64,000 bases of DNA from Eupeodes corollae (lineage: Eukaryota; Arthropoda; Insecta; Diptera; Syrphidae): NCBI RefSeq assembly GCF_945859685.1, contig NC_079148.1:47131946-47195945 (forward strand). The letters run 5' to 3'. The number at the start of each line of letters is the position of its first letter. The stretch's first letter is position 1. Below the pieces are notes generated by a model. It had not been told where the DNA came from. It ran no database searches and saw nothing but the letters and a program-made list of their open reading frames with translations. The position numbers and the translations under genes were made by a program. Below are positions 11,874 through 22,996 of this stretch, in pieces.

Positions 11874-13661
11874 TATTCTCCCCAAGGTGGAGTCCTTTCG
11901 CCTCTTTTATGGAACATAGTAGCAAACGACCTACTTACAGCATAGGAAGCAGAGGGTTTTAAGGTGATTGCCTATGCTGACGACGTTGCGATATCAGTAT
12001 CTGGGAAGCACCCCCAAGTTCTCTCGGAACTCCTACAAAATGCCCTAAACAGGCTAACTTAATGGGCTAAGCAATGTGGATTGGACGTCAACCCACACAA
12101 AACAGAATCAATACTTTTTTCGAGAAGATATTAAATTCCTCAGATTAGCCCACCCAAGATTAAAGGAAAACCATTAAGCTTTTCCGACCAAGCTAAATAT
12201 TTTGGCCTCATTTTAGACAAAAAACTAAATTGGAAGGCAAATATTGATGAAAGAGTCAAAAAGGCTACTGTAGCGCTTTTTACTTGTAAAAAGGCTATAG
12301 GATCAAAATGGGGCTTCTCCCCAAAAATAACCCACTGGCTATACACTTCGGTAATCAGGCCGATACCCATTTATGGAGCCGTCGTATGGTGGACCGAACT
12401 GGACAAGATGGTAAATCCAAATAAGCTCATCAAAGTCCAGCGGTCAACAGGTATGTGCATCACAGGAGCACTTCGCACAACACCAACCGCAGCACTGGAA
12501 GTGCTTTTAAACCTAACACCACTTGACATCTTCTCTAAAAAGGTGGCTGTGGACCAGTAACAATACTGGACATGCAACTATTCTAGACAATTTCAGATCT
12601 ATCCCAGATCGATTAGACTATACCACCCCAAAAATGGTATTTGGTAAAAGATTCCATGTGTCCATCCCTTCAAGTTCCTCCTGGGAAGAAGAGGGACCCC
12701 TGGAAGACGATGCGGTACACTTCTATACTGAAGGTTCAAAGACCGATCACGGAGTTGGAAGTGGTATCTTTTCAGAACAACTGAATCTCAGTCTATCCCA
12801 TAGACTTCCCAATCAATGTAGTGTATTCCAGGCAGAAGTAATGGCGATTAAAGAAGTACTATCCTGGCTCAAAGAAAATGTTTTATCTTGTAAGGATATA
12901 CGAATCTTCTCAGACAGCCAAGCCGCTCTTAAATCTCTCGCGTCTGTCTCCACAAACTCTCAAACAGTCTACGATTGTCGATCATCTCTGAATGAGATGA
13001 CGGAACAGTTTAACATTCACCTCATTTGGGTGCCGGGCCACAGAGACATTCCGGGAAATTGCAAAGCCGATGAAGTCCTAAAAAACAGAACACTTCTGCC
13101 TCATGTTAGACAAAAACATAACATAGGAACACCACTTGCTACATGCAAATATCTTCTCAAGCAATATGCTCTAGAAACAACAAATGCTAGATGGTCACAA
13201 AGTACCACCTGCCTGGCAACCAAGCAAATATGGCACAGTATTGACTTAAAACGGTCAAAAAGCTTGATATCACTGAGCAGACAAAGTATAAGCTCTACAA
13301 TTGGAGTAATAACGGGACACTGCCTCATAGGAAGACATGCTCTGAGGCTAGAGGTCTACACAAATGACTTCTGTAGAAGCTGCATGGACGAGGAGGAAGA
13401 GGAAACAGTCCAACACCTTCTATGTACATGTCCAGCATTCTCCATTAGAAGGAATTACTTTCTCCGTAATCCCTTCTTCGATAACACCAGTGAACTGGCA
13501 ACGATTGACACAAAGCGTCTCTCTAACTTTATTAAAAGTACAAAATGGTTTCTTTAAATTCATTACTCTCCCATGAGTAACCTCATTAGTGGTATCACAA
13601 TGGACCCTTGAAGTCTACGTGTGTCAATGACATCTGGACAGCCACTCCAACCTAACCTACA
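11874..13661 (+). mobile_element. I-superfamily non-LTR retrotransposon, RT + RNase H, copy B
   Basis: The copy is 5'-truncated inside the RT: it begins at the PQGGVLSPLLWN block (11883) and continues through VIAYADDVAIS (catalytic motif, about 11965), YFGLILDKKLNWKANIDE and THWLYTSVIRP. RNase H and the C-terminal Cys/His region follow, to a stop near 13555. After that come about 100 bp of 3' sequence ending CCAACCTAACCT. Compared with copy C (60021-61968, opposite strand) it has three nonsense codons in the RT (TAG 11943-11945, TAA 12060-12062, TAA 12132-12134). It also has a 35-bp deletion at 12549/12550 that shifts the frame before RNase H. It cannot make an active protein. Confidence 0.92.
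12558..13557 (+). pseudogene. RNase H and C-terminal region of I-like ORF2 (copy B)
   Basis: This open segment lies after the 35-bp deletion. It holds FYTEGSKTDHGVGSG, VFQAEVMAIKEVLSWL, FSDSQAALKSL and WVPGHRDIPGNCKADE, which is the RNase HI fold order. C-terminal to that is a conserved region with CRSCMDEEEEETVQHLLCTC. RNase HI uses four acidic residues: here Glu replaces the first Asp (copy C has YTDGS), while the Glu of FQAE, the Asp of SDSQ and the Asp of KADE remain. The upstream RT frame is disconnected, so this is a relic segment of a polyprotein and not a separate gene. Confidence 0.85.
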
Positions 13662-13934
13662 CTACTTTGTGTTATTAATTTGAATATTTTTAACTTATTG
13701 TTCGAAAGTGATAAAAATGAAAGTTAAATTTGTAAACATTTTTGTACATAGATATTCCTACATTTTGGCAATTTTAAAACACAACCACTCTATTATAAAT
13801 ATATATCTGTCTCATTCATATCTTACACGATCCGAAAAGAAAAAGAATTATTACATCTAGTGTTTATTGCAGTCTATGTAGTTTTTAACTATGCAAATTT
13901 CTTTGTACTATTTTGATGATGTAGAAAACAGGCT

Positions 13935-14244
13935 GTGGTACCCGTGGCATAATGGTAAGTGCGTTGGACTGTCATGCTAGAGGTCTTGGGTTCGATCCCT
14001 GCCTATGCCATCTAAAGTCTTTTCACGGGTACTGCCTCTTGCGAGGAATTGACAAATTCTCCAAGAGTAACTATTGTCATGAAAAAGTGCTTTCTCAAAA
14101 TTAGCCGTTCGGAGTCGGCATATAAACTGTAGGTCCCCTCCATTCCTGACAACATTACTCGCACACAGGAATGGTTGAGAGTTGTAAGTCACTAGGTCTT
14201 GGTTCTCAACGGACTGTCGCGCCACCCAATTTATTTTTTTTTTT
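13935..14244 (+). mobile_element. tRNA-derived SINE, copy S2 (full length)
   Basis: This is the best SINE in the window. A Pol III A box (TGGCATAATGG, 13945-13955) and B box (GGTTCGATCCC, 13989-13999) sit at normal tRNA spacing. The region between them (GGACTGTCATGC) resembles the anticodon arm of tRNA-Asp(GTC), which suggests the parent tRNA (inference). A body of about 230 bp, unrelated to tRNA, follows and ends CCACCCAATTTATT plus a T-run. The 13-bp word TAGAAAACAGGCT flanks the element exactly at 13922-13934 and 14245-14257. This is the target-site duplication expected from LINE-driven insertion. Confidence 0.92.
13989..13999 (+). promoter_or_regulatory. Pol III B box of SINE S2
   Basis: GGTTCGATCCC matches the tRNA T-arm promoter consensus (GGTTCGANTCC) with one position different. 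Together with the A box at 13945-13955 it forms the internal type 2 Pol III promoter that would drive transcription from just upstream, near 13935. Confidence 0.75.
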
Positions 14245-14257
14245 TAGAAAACAGGCT

Positions 14258-14899
14258 CATCAGTTTACATCTTTACAAAAAACAACAAATTGAATTTTTC
14301 CATAAAATTTAAACTATAAAGATGGTTTTCAATTACCCTTTTTGAAAATTATAATAGGTTAAAGAACTCTATTAACAGAAAATGCAGTTAAATCTTATTT
14401 TGTTTTTTCCTCCATAATAGTATTTCCCAAGTGCGAAGAACTGAATATTGAATTGGTATAGAAGACTCAGACGCACGCAAAACTTATTAATTAATAATTG
14501 TCATCAATAATAAATTGAGACGAATAGCTATTTAATTGAAATCGTAATCAAGATTATTATTTTACGGTCTATATGTAAGCATTGAGTATTTGATATTCTA
14601 CAATAAATACGAGTATATACGAGACTATTATAGGAATAGAAATTATTATACGATAGTATGTTATGCGTGATGCTTTACTTGCGTGCGTGCACCCTCTTTG
14701 CTTTATATAGATTCATTCATTTCTTTCTTTTTTTTTGTGATATCAATTTGTGCTGTCATTGTTAATTTAAAATAGATACGTATTTAAATTATCCTTATAA
14801 TAATCGTTCATGCAATAATATAGTATGTCAGAATAATTAATATAATCTATAGACTGAGGAGTTTTTCCAGTCATATCTATAGACTTATTAAGCCTTTTA
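14258..14899. other. no gene recognised
   Basis: AT-rich spacer with no supported feature. Confidence 0.5.
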
Positions 14900-17760
14900 A
14901 AACTAAAATTATAATATATTGTGATTGACGTTTACATATAAGAAGGGTGTCCTAGAATGAAATTTCTGTCAAATGTTGACAAACTCAAAACGAAAAAATG
15001 AATGCATTTGACAGCTGAAAGCTAATGTTATAGTGAAAACTGTTGCTTTACATGAGAAAACAACGTGTTTTCATATTGAAAATTATTTCGAAATAAATGA
15101 AAACTGCACGCACAGTTCGAATTTCTTCGATATCTTTAAACATTATGACATTTGACAGGACTAATGCCTTTGTTGACGTACATAATCAATATTCTGACTA
15201 ACCTTTGAATTTTTGGATTGTAAATGTCATTTTTTCCAATATTTTAAAAGTATTGTTTCACAGAAAATATAAATTATGTTCTTGTATTTTAATTGCCATC
15301 TGTAAAAAATGTTTGCTGGATAAACAAAATGGCGGGAAATTATGTAACCAAGCTGGAAAATTCTTTGGTATGGATTGTGATTGACATAAAAATACCGTCC
15401 TAAAACGAACCATTTGTCAAATGATGACAAAGTCTAAATGAAAGATTTGACAGCTTACAACTCAGTTAAGTGAAAACCAAGCATTACACGATGCATCAAA
15501 GCTTTTTAGCTGTTGAAACTTATTTCGAAATAAATGAAATTTGAACGCATTGTTCGGCCTATATCGTCGACTTTAACCAACACTTCCATGCTTCTTTAAA
15601 GACATTTTACAGGACCAATGCCTTTTCTGGCGCTAATCAATATTTTGACCAAACTTTACTTATACAAAATAGCGGTTAATTGTAATCGTATTCCATTAAA
15701 AAGCAACTAATGATTTGTTAAAAGGTGCTATGGATTCTGATTGACGTTTACACAATAGAAAGGGTGCCCGAAGATGAAATATGCTTCAAATGTTGGCAAT
15801 GTAAAAAATAAAAAAGAGGCTGGGACCCATACTGATAACTTTCCATCCCGTTTGTCGATTTGTCTTTCTTAAAATTTTGTCGGTTTTCGTGTTTGGTTAA
15901 AAAAGTTGTCGGTTGAATTATTCTTAATTAATTTAAAATTACCAACAATATTTTTCAGAAATAGTTATGTTTGAAAGTCTAGTTTTGTTAAACAAATTTT
16001 TTATCAATTTTAGTAGCATTTCTTAATTTTGTACAAATTGGACGAATGAAATTAATTTGAGAAATATCAAGAACCGATAATAAATTTTTACCAAATTCGC
16101 GTACCATTTTTTGTAGATATTATTTTTCTTTATAAAAAAACGGACTGTTGGATTTTTATAAAAAAAAAACTATTGAATATCGAAAAAAATATTTTCTATG
16201 AAATAAAAAAGTTTGAAGACAATATTTTAAATTTTTGAAAAGCTATTTGAGTCGAAAGTAAATTTTGATTAGTTTTAGTATTGTTTTTTTTATCAGGTTT
16301 TAATTTTTTGTAAAAAAAAGTCAATTTGATTTTTTTCAAATTTTGTTCGAATGGTGAAAACAATATTTCTTATAAGCTAAAATTAGTTGGAAGCCATCAT
16401 CTCAAAGTTTTGAAAAGATACTTGAGTTGAAAATCAATTTTTACCAACTCTTGTTAAATTTTCTTCTAAGTTTTTATATTTTGTAAAAAAATCTGTCATT
16501 TTGATTATTCTCAAAATTTTACTGAATGTTGACAACAATGTTTTAAAAAAAGATAAAAGTTGTTTAAAGCCAATATCTCAAGGTTTTAAAACGATATTTT
16601 AGTCGAAAATATCAATTTTTACTAACTTTTATTATTTTTTTTGTTTAGGATTTTATTTTTGTATAAAAAACTGTCAATTCGATTTTTCTCAAAATTTTAC
16701 TGAATGTTGAAAAAAATATTCCTTAAAAATTAAAATTAGTTGAAAGCCATAATCTCAAATTTTTAAAAAGATATTTGAGTCGAAATTCAATTTTTACCAA
16801 CTTTTATAAATATTTTGTTTAGGTTTTTATTTTTTGTACCAAAACTGTCAATCCAATTTTTCTCAAAATCGTACCAGATGTTCAATACTTTATTTTTCGT
16901 TGCACACAATTGTTTTTGAGATAAAATCATTTTGTATTCATAAAATTTTCGAGGTAACACATTTTTTTTTTCATTTTATTTTATTAAAAAAAAAACGTTG
17001 ATTGGATTTTTTTCAAAAAATATACTTGTTTGGTATTACGTTACAATATATTATATACAATTTAATTCAAGCCTCTAGCGTTTTCGGTTCGTAAGATATT
17101 CAGGGTTAAGCAAAATGTTGACCTTTTTTTAAAAATGCTATGGTAAAAAAACTACCTACCCAATTTTCTTGAGAGCTCTTTCTGCATTTTTCTGCCTTAT
17201 TATCTGTATAACAAAATTTATTTGAAGTCGATATCTCTTCTGGTTCTTGAGCTATTACCGACGAAAAAACGTCGCAGACGTACGGACGTATTCGGACATA
17301 CGGATGCATGAACGTACCTACAAACGCACGCACAGATATCTTTCTAAGAATCTTTTATTTCGACTCTAGGGACTTTGAAAAATGGGACCCATTACAATAA
17401 CTTTCTCTGGGAAGTTAAAAAAAAAAACATTTGACAGCTCGATAAGTGAAAACGGAGCATAACAAGAAATACTGATCGTTTTTTCCATTGTCTTTGTTGA
17501 CGTATTGAACCAAAATTCTGACTAAACTTCAAATTTTCAGAACATTTCTTCCATTATTTTATGACTATTGTTTTGACAAACTTTGCTTGTTATCAATTGA
17601 AATAGTTTTGAGATATCCTTTAAAAGGCAACTAATGTTTTGTTAAAAAAGTGGTATGCATTGTGATTAACATTACGTGGAAAGGGTGTCCTATGTATCTA
17701 TTATTTTAGAAACATTATTTCAAAACATAAAAAAGTTATTTTCCGATTTTTCATCTAAGC
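14900..17760. repeat. tandem array of roughly 325-455 bp units, interrupted by repeat R1
   Basis: Units start at an ATTGTGATTGAC-like word at 14918, 15373, 15733 and 17659. Each continues with GGGTGTCC-like sequence, CAAATGTTGAC, a CATTTGACAGCT motif, then ATTTCGAAATAAATGAAA and GACAGGACTAATGCC in most units. Spacing is 455 and 360 bp, then 1926 bp because a 1601-bp R element sits inside the third unit; without it the third spacing is about 325 bp. Units have diverged, so the array is old. No protein or tRNA similarity was seen. The repeating GGGTGTCC and GACAGCT words might be remnants of a MITE that was tandemly amplified. Confidence 0.75.
15816..17416 (+). repeat. R-family interspersed repeat, copy R1 (complete ends)
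   Basis: This is a 1.6-kb AT-rich element beginning GAGGCTGGGACC and ending CTCTGGGAAGTT, with A-runs on both sides. The 5' end carries ACTGATAACTTTCC and the 3' end ATTACAATAACTTTC, so the termini share a direct, not inverted, motif. The centre contains at least four tandem units with successive landmarks at 16349, 16524, 16702 and about 16877 (spacing 175-178 bp). Near the 3' end is a GC-richer block with repeated ACGTACGGACGT-like words (about 17265-17335). No ORF or TIR was found. It is inserted in the third unit of the surrounding tandem array. Copies at 20.9, 23.4, 25.8, 34.7, 35.0 and 57.1 kb show that it is a dispersed family. Confidence 0.85.
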
Positions 17761-19979
17761 AAAAAAAACCTTAAACTGTCAGCTGTCAAAATTTTGTGTT
17801 GCCGGAAATTTCAAATCGTCTATTAACATTGGGACACCCTTTAAAAATTCAACTAATGATTGGTTTGAAAGTAGATTGTTTTGAAAATAATACACATTTT
17901 TCGACTGAAGAGGCTGTGACATTTTCAAGGCTTTTTTCGCGTTGTTCTTTTTTGTTTTACTGTTATTTAGTTCGTTGTTCACAAAACTGCTTCAAAATTC
18001 TGTTTTATAAATTCCCTCTATTGTTAGCAATTTATCAACCAAAAAGCCAAAGCTTTTCTGTAAAATATTTCATTTCCAGACATTGTGTAAGAAAAAAAGA
18101 TTGAAAATGAAAAAAAAAACGAAAACTCACATAAAACATTATTGTTTGGAATTTTTTTGGTGATAACTTGTCTTTTTTTGAATAATAACAGAAAAAATGG
18201 TATATTCAACAAAAAAAAGTATATATGGTGTCATAGTCAGACATTTTTAGTCCTATATGCACATATATTGTAATATTCCACTAAAATAAAAAACAAAACA
18301 AAATGTTTATATCAAAATTGTTTATTATCCTTTTTTTTATGATTTAAGGAAGGATTATACGAGTGTATATATTGCCATTGAATTAAATATTGTTGTCGGA
18401 TGATAATGATGGGGGGTTGGTTTGTTTTGTTGTTCTTGTAGTTCTAACAACAAGAACAAACATTTTATTATTACATTGTTGCAGCAAAAAACACGTTAAA
18501 ACTTTACGTTTCAATAGTAAAAACAACCTTTACCGCACAACTTCTCTACATAAATGAATGTTAAAGTTCGTTCTATTTTAGGTTAGGAATCATATACTCT
18601 CAATAATATATTCAGCTTAAAGGAGGGTAGGTCACAATCATTTGTCTTGCAAACGATTATTTACGCACGTTCGCATTATGTACACATATATTACGCGAAC
18701 ATTAATCCTTATTCGACAGACAAACATCCTGCTTTTGCTAAATTCGACTATGTATACAATGACAGTGCGTTTACTAATTAAAATTAATTTCGTTTTTACC
18801 ATCATCATAAAATTAATGTAAGGTAAGTATTATACATAATTATTATTGTGTATAGGAGGAATGTACATATGTATGCGGATTGTATAGAATAAATTTTATT
18901 AATTTTGCTGTAACATGCAATCTATAAAATGTGGTGAGGTTTTTATTTCGTAAAACTGGGATAAGGTTGTTTTTTGATTTTATATTAAAAGGGTTTGTTT
19001 TTTTTTTAGTCGTAATGATTTGTTATTGTTATTTTTATTCTTGGAAGTGAATAGTAGGATAGCTATGAAACTATTTCAGTCAAGCCCTTTTGAAACTGGT
19101 TTTTATAAAGTTTTAACTTGCGTCATTATATCTAAATCTATATACGACCTGATGAACACTGTTAACGTGTTTTCATTCATTAACTCTCAGCGGTTAAATA
19201 AGTCCAAGGAGAATAGAAAAGTAGAAATGTATTTTGAAGTTGTACAAGTCCTCTGTTCGAAAGCTTCAAAATTCAAATTAAAAGTGACAATCCCTGAAAC
19301 CATGTTTTATCTAACTGTGGTATTTGTTACTTCAAAGAGTGAACATTCTTCTTAGATGAACTTATTCAAGGCTCACTTATGAGTTGGAAAATTTGTTTGA
19401 TCGTCGTCGTTTTAAAAATTATTGGAGTATTGAGTAGCTTTAATAATTCAATGACAAAGCTCTTGAAGGTTGTCAAAATCAGTTGTTGCTACAGGAACAG
19501 TAAAAATTCTAATGGTAATTGACTGTCGAATTAATTAATGCATTTCCAATTCATCGATGAAAAAAAGATTGAAATCTACATTTTTAATATTTTGGGACGA
19601 GTGTTAACTCGGAACTACAAGTGTAAAATGTTGCAAGGTGTTGGCTCGTCGCACAGTTGCACGTTTTGACTTTTTTGGTTGCAAAAATCATATCTCCAAA
19701 CCAAATATATATATTGCTTAATTTATCTTTAATAAAATTTCCAAGGCTATACAAATTGTAACTTTCAAAAAAAACTGTTTAAAGGTGTTTCAGAAATGTG
19801 TGTTAAAATAAGAAGTTTTAACAAAGGTCATAAACATAGCGGTACTTTAATATGCAATCGTCGATATAAATTTTTTAAGCAATCTAAGTGAAATGAAACA
19901 GTAGAGCAAAAAGAAAAAGGACCAATTCGAGTGAAACAGTGGGCATTTTATTTATAATTTTAATGCATTTTGTCTTAAT

Positions 19980-20032
19980 GTACTGAGTACAGAACACAGC
20001 ACCTTGAGCGACTAAACTATGTAAGGTGATAT
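19980..20032 (-). mobile_element. fragment of 5S-type SINE 3' tail
   Basis: About 50 bp matches the 3' tail of the candidate 5S-derived SINE at 51018-51252, including GAACACAGCACC, GCACCTTGAGCGACTA and AAGGTGAT in the same order. The 5S-like head is missing, as expected for a 5'-truncated retroposed copy. It shows that the tail is a dispersed repeat. Confidence 0.6.
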
Positions 20033-20116
20033 TTTTTAAATAAAATCATCTTTTTTGAATCCATCACATACATAACCTAAAAATCGTACCTCCAAAGAAT
20101 TTTCCATGGAAAAAGT

Positions 20117-20131
20117 GGGGGGGGGGGGGGG
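20117..20131 (+). repeat. poly-G run (15 bp)
   Basis: An uninterrupted run of 15 G residues in otherwise AT-rich DNA. It is a simple-sequence tract that could form a G-quadruplex; length may be affected by sequencing error. Confidence 0.8.
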
Positions 20132-20949
20132 AATGACTGATTTCATCAATTCAAATCTCCCTAGCTTAGTTCGATGACGCAATTGATCTTTTGGAATTAT
20201 GTTAAGAAATATATAAGGATTCTAAATCAGTTGATCTTAGCACCACTCATTGAACCTCTCTATACAATTTAAAGTCGAAAAAGTATGCAAAAAGTAGTGT
20301 TTCCAAAAACATTAAATTAAACAATTAAAAAATATTTTATTTATGTTTAAAATATCATCATAAAAAATCTTCAACTTTAGCCTGCTGTATAAAGCACACC
20401 AATAACCCAAATTGAATAATATTTTCGATTAATCGAGCTCCAAGTATTTGTGAATCCAGTTAACTAAAAAGTTTTGCATTATAGACCCACTCGAAAAATG
20501 AATATTGCATAAATAGGCCACTAGGCGTCGCATTTATTGGATCTTATTTCTATGCCAATGTGCAAGAAATTAAACTCAATTCGACAATTTAGGTGTTTCA
20601 AGATGAAACTAATCTAAGAAAGAAGAATTTGAAAAGAAATAGTCGACGACATAACCGGCCGCAATTGTATATACGTATCTACTAATTTGTGATCCAGAAC
20701 TTGTATGGTAAAGAGTGGAATAAAACAACAAACGATTTTAAATTATTCTTCAACCTAAAAACAACTGATTTTTTGAACAATCAAAATGATCTTATACCTT
20801 ACAACTTTTTCTTTTCCACAAGAGTAAACAATAAATTTTGCGATTACAGATTTTCTTCGATAAAAAAGGGGAAATCATGTTTTTGAGGATTTCACACGAA
20901 AAGTTTTAAAAATAATTTTGAAAAATTAACGAAACTTGTAAAAAAAATA

Positions 20950-21745
20950 TGCTGGAATGCGACCCACACTAATAACTTTCCATTTGAGCCCGTCTGTCGG
21001 GTTTTTTAAAACTCTAACAGAATAATGATAGGTAAAATTGTTTGAAATCAATAATTTTTTTTGGTTTCATAATACTTGAGCCATTTTTTTAATCAATTTG
21101 TAATAGAAATTTATGAAAAAAAACTCGAATCGAACATCAGTTTTTGACAATTCTGTGTAGATTCTTATTTTTATAAAAAACAACTGACAATTTGGTTTTT
21201 ATAAAAATATTTAGCAGTTTAAGGAGTCCAAAAGTTTACACCTTTTTATTTCGTTTTGCTAACTAGTAAACGATTATTGGCTTTTTATTAAAAAACGAGC
21301 ACCCAAACATGTCTTACCAGTGACAGTTCGGCAAAATAAACAAGGTCAATACTTTTAAACGGACCTGTTAACTGGAATTTCCAATTAATGACTGGACCAT
21401 TCGCTCCACTGCTCTTATAAAAATAATTGTAAAAATGTCAAATGGATTTTACAATTAACTAAAAGTTAAAGTACCCATTCTGTAATTTGAAACAATAGAA
21501 AATTGTTAAGAGAAAGTAAGATGTCAAAATTGTTTAAAATGAGGTAAATAATCTTTTAAGCTTTAATTGCTAAAAATTGCTTTAAAATTTTACTAAATCA
21601 TTTCAAATTTTGCGCCAATATCTTTAATCTTTGAAAAGTTCTTCGAGTCGAGATAAACTTTTAGTAGTTTTTTTTAAGTTTTTATTTCTCTTTATAAAAA
21701 CAAACCGTTACTTCGATTTTGTCAAATTTTTACCAAAAATGTCAT
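20950..21745 (+). repeat. R-family repeat, copy R2 (partial, 5' end)
   Basis: It starts with GACCCACACTAATAACTTTCC, like R1 at 15823, and continues with R-type sequence (AAAAACAACTGACAATTTGG; TTTGAAAAGTTCTTCGAGTC). The centre (about 21230-21500) does not match the other copies and may be an old insertion. The 3' end is missing. Confidence 0.65.
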
Positions 21746-22026
21746 TGGTATTGCGAAAGGTGTTATAGTTGCGTTTAACTTAGCATTACGCTACTTGACA
21801 TTTGGCGGTTAGTGAACTCCAAATTTTTGATCGACAAATGTCACTCTCATCGCTATTTAACTGTGGTTTTCGTTTCTTTTTGCAACGAGTAAAACGCTAC
21901 TTTCTGTCGACGGAGAATTTTCAAACGCCTTTTGAAAAATTAAATAAAGTTTTTCTAATGTTTTACTGTTTGCTTAAGTGTTTTTAACTTTATTTTTACT
22001 GAAGGCTGAAAGTTAAGAATCCAGGT

Positions 22027-22225
22027 GAAAGGAAAAGGCTCATAGAGTTAATGGAATTAAATCCATCCTTGGCAACAAATTTTAGGAGAGGCGCCCTTCA
22101 AACAGAACAAACAAAAAAACAATGGGGAATCCGTTGCAAATATCCTCAATTACTTGGAACCACTGGTTAGAACGGTAAAGGAGTTGCAAAAGGTATGGTT
22201 TGATGCCAAGTTTAAAGTAAAACTT
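22027..22225 (+). pseudogene. Myb/SANT-like DNA-binding protein remnant (Harbinger-associated)
   Basis: Translation gives ERKRLIELMELNPSLATNF, then QTEQTKKQWG, and after a frameshift near 22130 ILNYLEPLVRTVKELQKVWF and DAKFKVK. This order (charged start, TKKQW, RTVKELQKVW.D.KFK.K) fits the Zeste-like Myb/SANT family (Pfam Myb_DNA-bind_5 type), which occurs in PIF/Harbinger transposons as the second, DNA-binding protein. A Harbinger transposase remnant lies immediately downstream on the other strand. A frameshift and the lack of flanking coding sequence make it a pseudogene. Family assignment is by eye. Confidence 0.65.
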
Positions 22226-22234
22226 CATTGACTG

Positions 22235-22640
22235 ATCTGAATGGTGTTATCAGAATGGGGCTCCAAGGGGTAGCCTTTATTCAAGATATTCCTGTTGTAG
22301 CAACGATGTTATTCTTGTTTTTATTGTTTGTATGCTTGAATTCTTATGTGGCTGCCATCTAAGCATCCAATTACTCACGGAATCCTAGCCTTCTTATAAA
22401 AAAATGCCTTTGCTTCCCTTTTCTCTTGGTCCGAATAGTGAGCATTTATTTAACAAGGGCAAAAGTGCAATTCCATAATTTCAAACATCTCTATTCGGAT
22501 TAGGCTAATCGTTGGTAGCACGCTTTTGGTAGCTGCCTTCAGCAAAGAATCTCAATACAGCTACAAGCTTTAAAATTAGTGGCACCGATAACATGCTTTG
22601 TCTTTTCGGTACCTTATCTTATCAACTTAAAGTTCACTGC
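22235..22640 (-). pseudogene. PIF/Harbinger transposase remnant
   Basis: On the minus strand, from about 22600 downward, the translation reads LKLVAVLRFFAEGSYQKRA and then degenerates. It recovers as AKAFFYKKARIP, stop, VIGCLDGSHIRIQAYK near 22340-22430. The motif GC.DGSHI carries the first catalytic Asp of the Harbinger DDE transposase, and LVAVLRFFAEGSYQ is the conserved block before it. DDE transposases cut and rejoin DNA at element ends. Only the N-terminal half is recognisable, with stops and frameshifts, and I found no TIRs. Its convergent arrangement with the Myb-like remnant at 22027 supports one old Harbinger insertion. Confidence 0.78.
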
Positions 22641-22996
22641 GAATCTGGAAATTAACTTAATAGAATGATTTGCCAAGAAATTATACTTTGATGTGAGTAC
22701 ATCATGCTTAGGTTCTTACTTCCAGTCTGGTAAATCCAAAGAATCTGATCAATCTATCGATGATTCCATCTTATTCTTCGACTTTCTCTCATTCAATTTA
22801 GATTCTTACATTTGTTCACCCTCTGCACATTGCTCACGTGCGTCAGGGTCACCAGTGTTATTCAACAAAATAAACAGTCCAATGCTTTTCATTTGAAATA
22901 TTATTTGAATTCAAAAACTTAAATTTGTTCTTGTGTTTATCATTTTGTCATAGTCAGCTGTTTATGTGGAATGTGTGTGGATTGAAAATAATAACG

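Larger units (their letters stand above)
17760..20940. other. AT-rich DNA, no gene recognised
   Basis: There is no gene. Minor structures are a hairpin (TTGTTCTTG 18430-18438 with CAAGAACAA 18451-18459) and a run of 15 G at 20117-20131. A short SINE-tail fragment near 19980 is listed separately. Overlapping small reading frames on opposite strands at 17.8-18.2 kb lie in repeat-like DNA. Confidence 0.5.

Noticed and set aside
13945..14000. Functional tRNA gene
   Set aside because: A and B boxes are present but the acceptor stem does not pair, and the same body recurs at seven places, so it is a SINE head.
18430..18459. microRNA-like hairpin
   Set aside because: Stem is only 9 bp and the sequence is low complexity.
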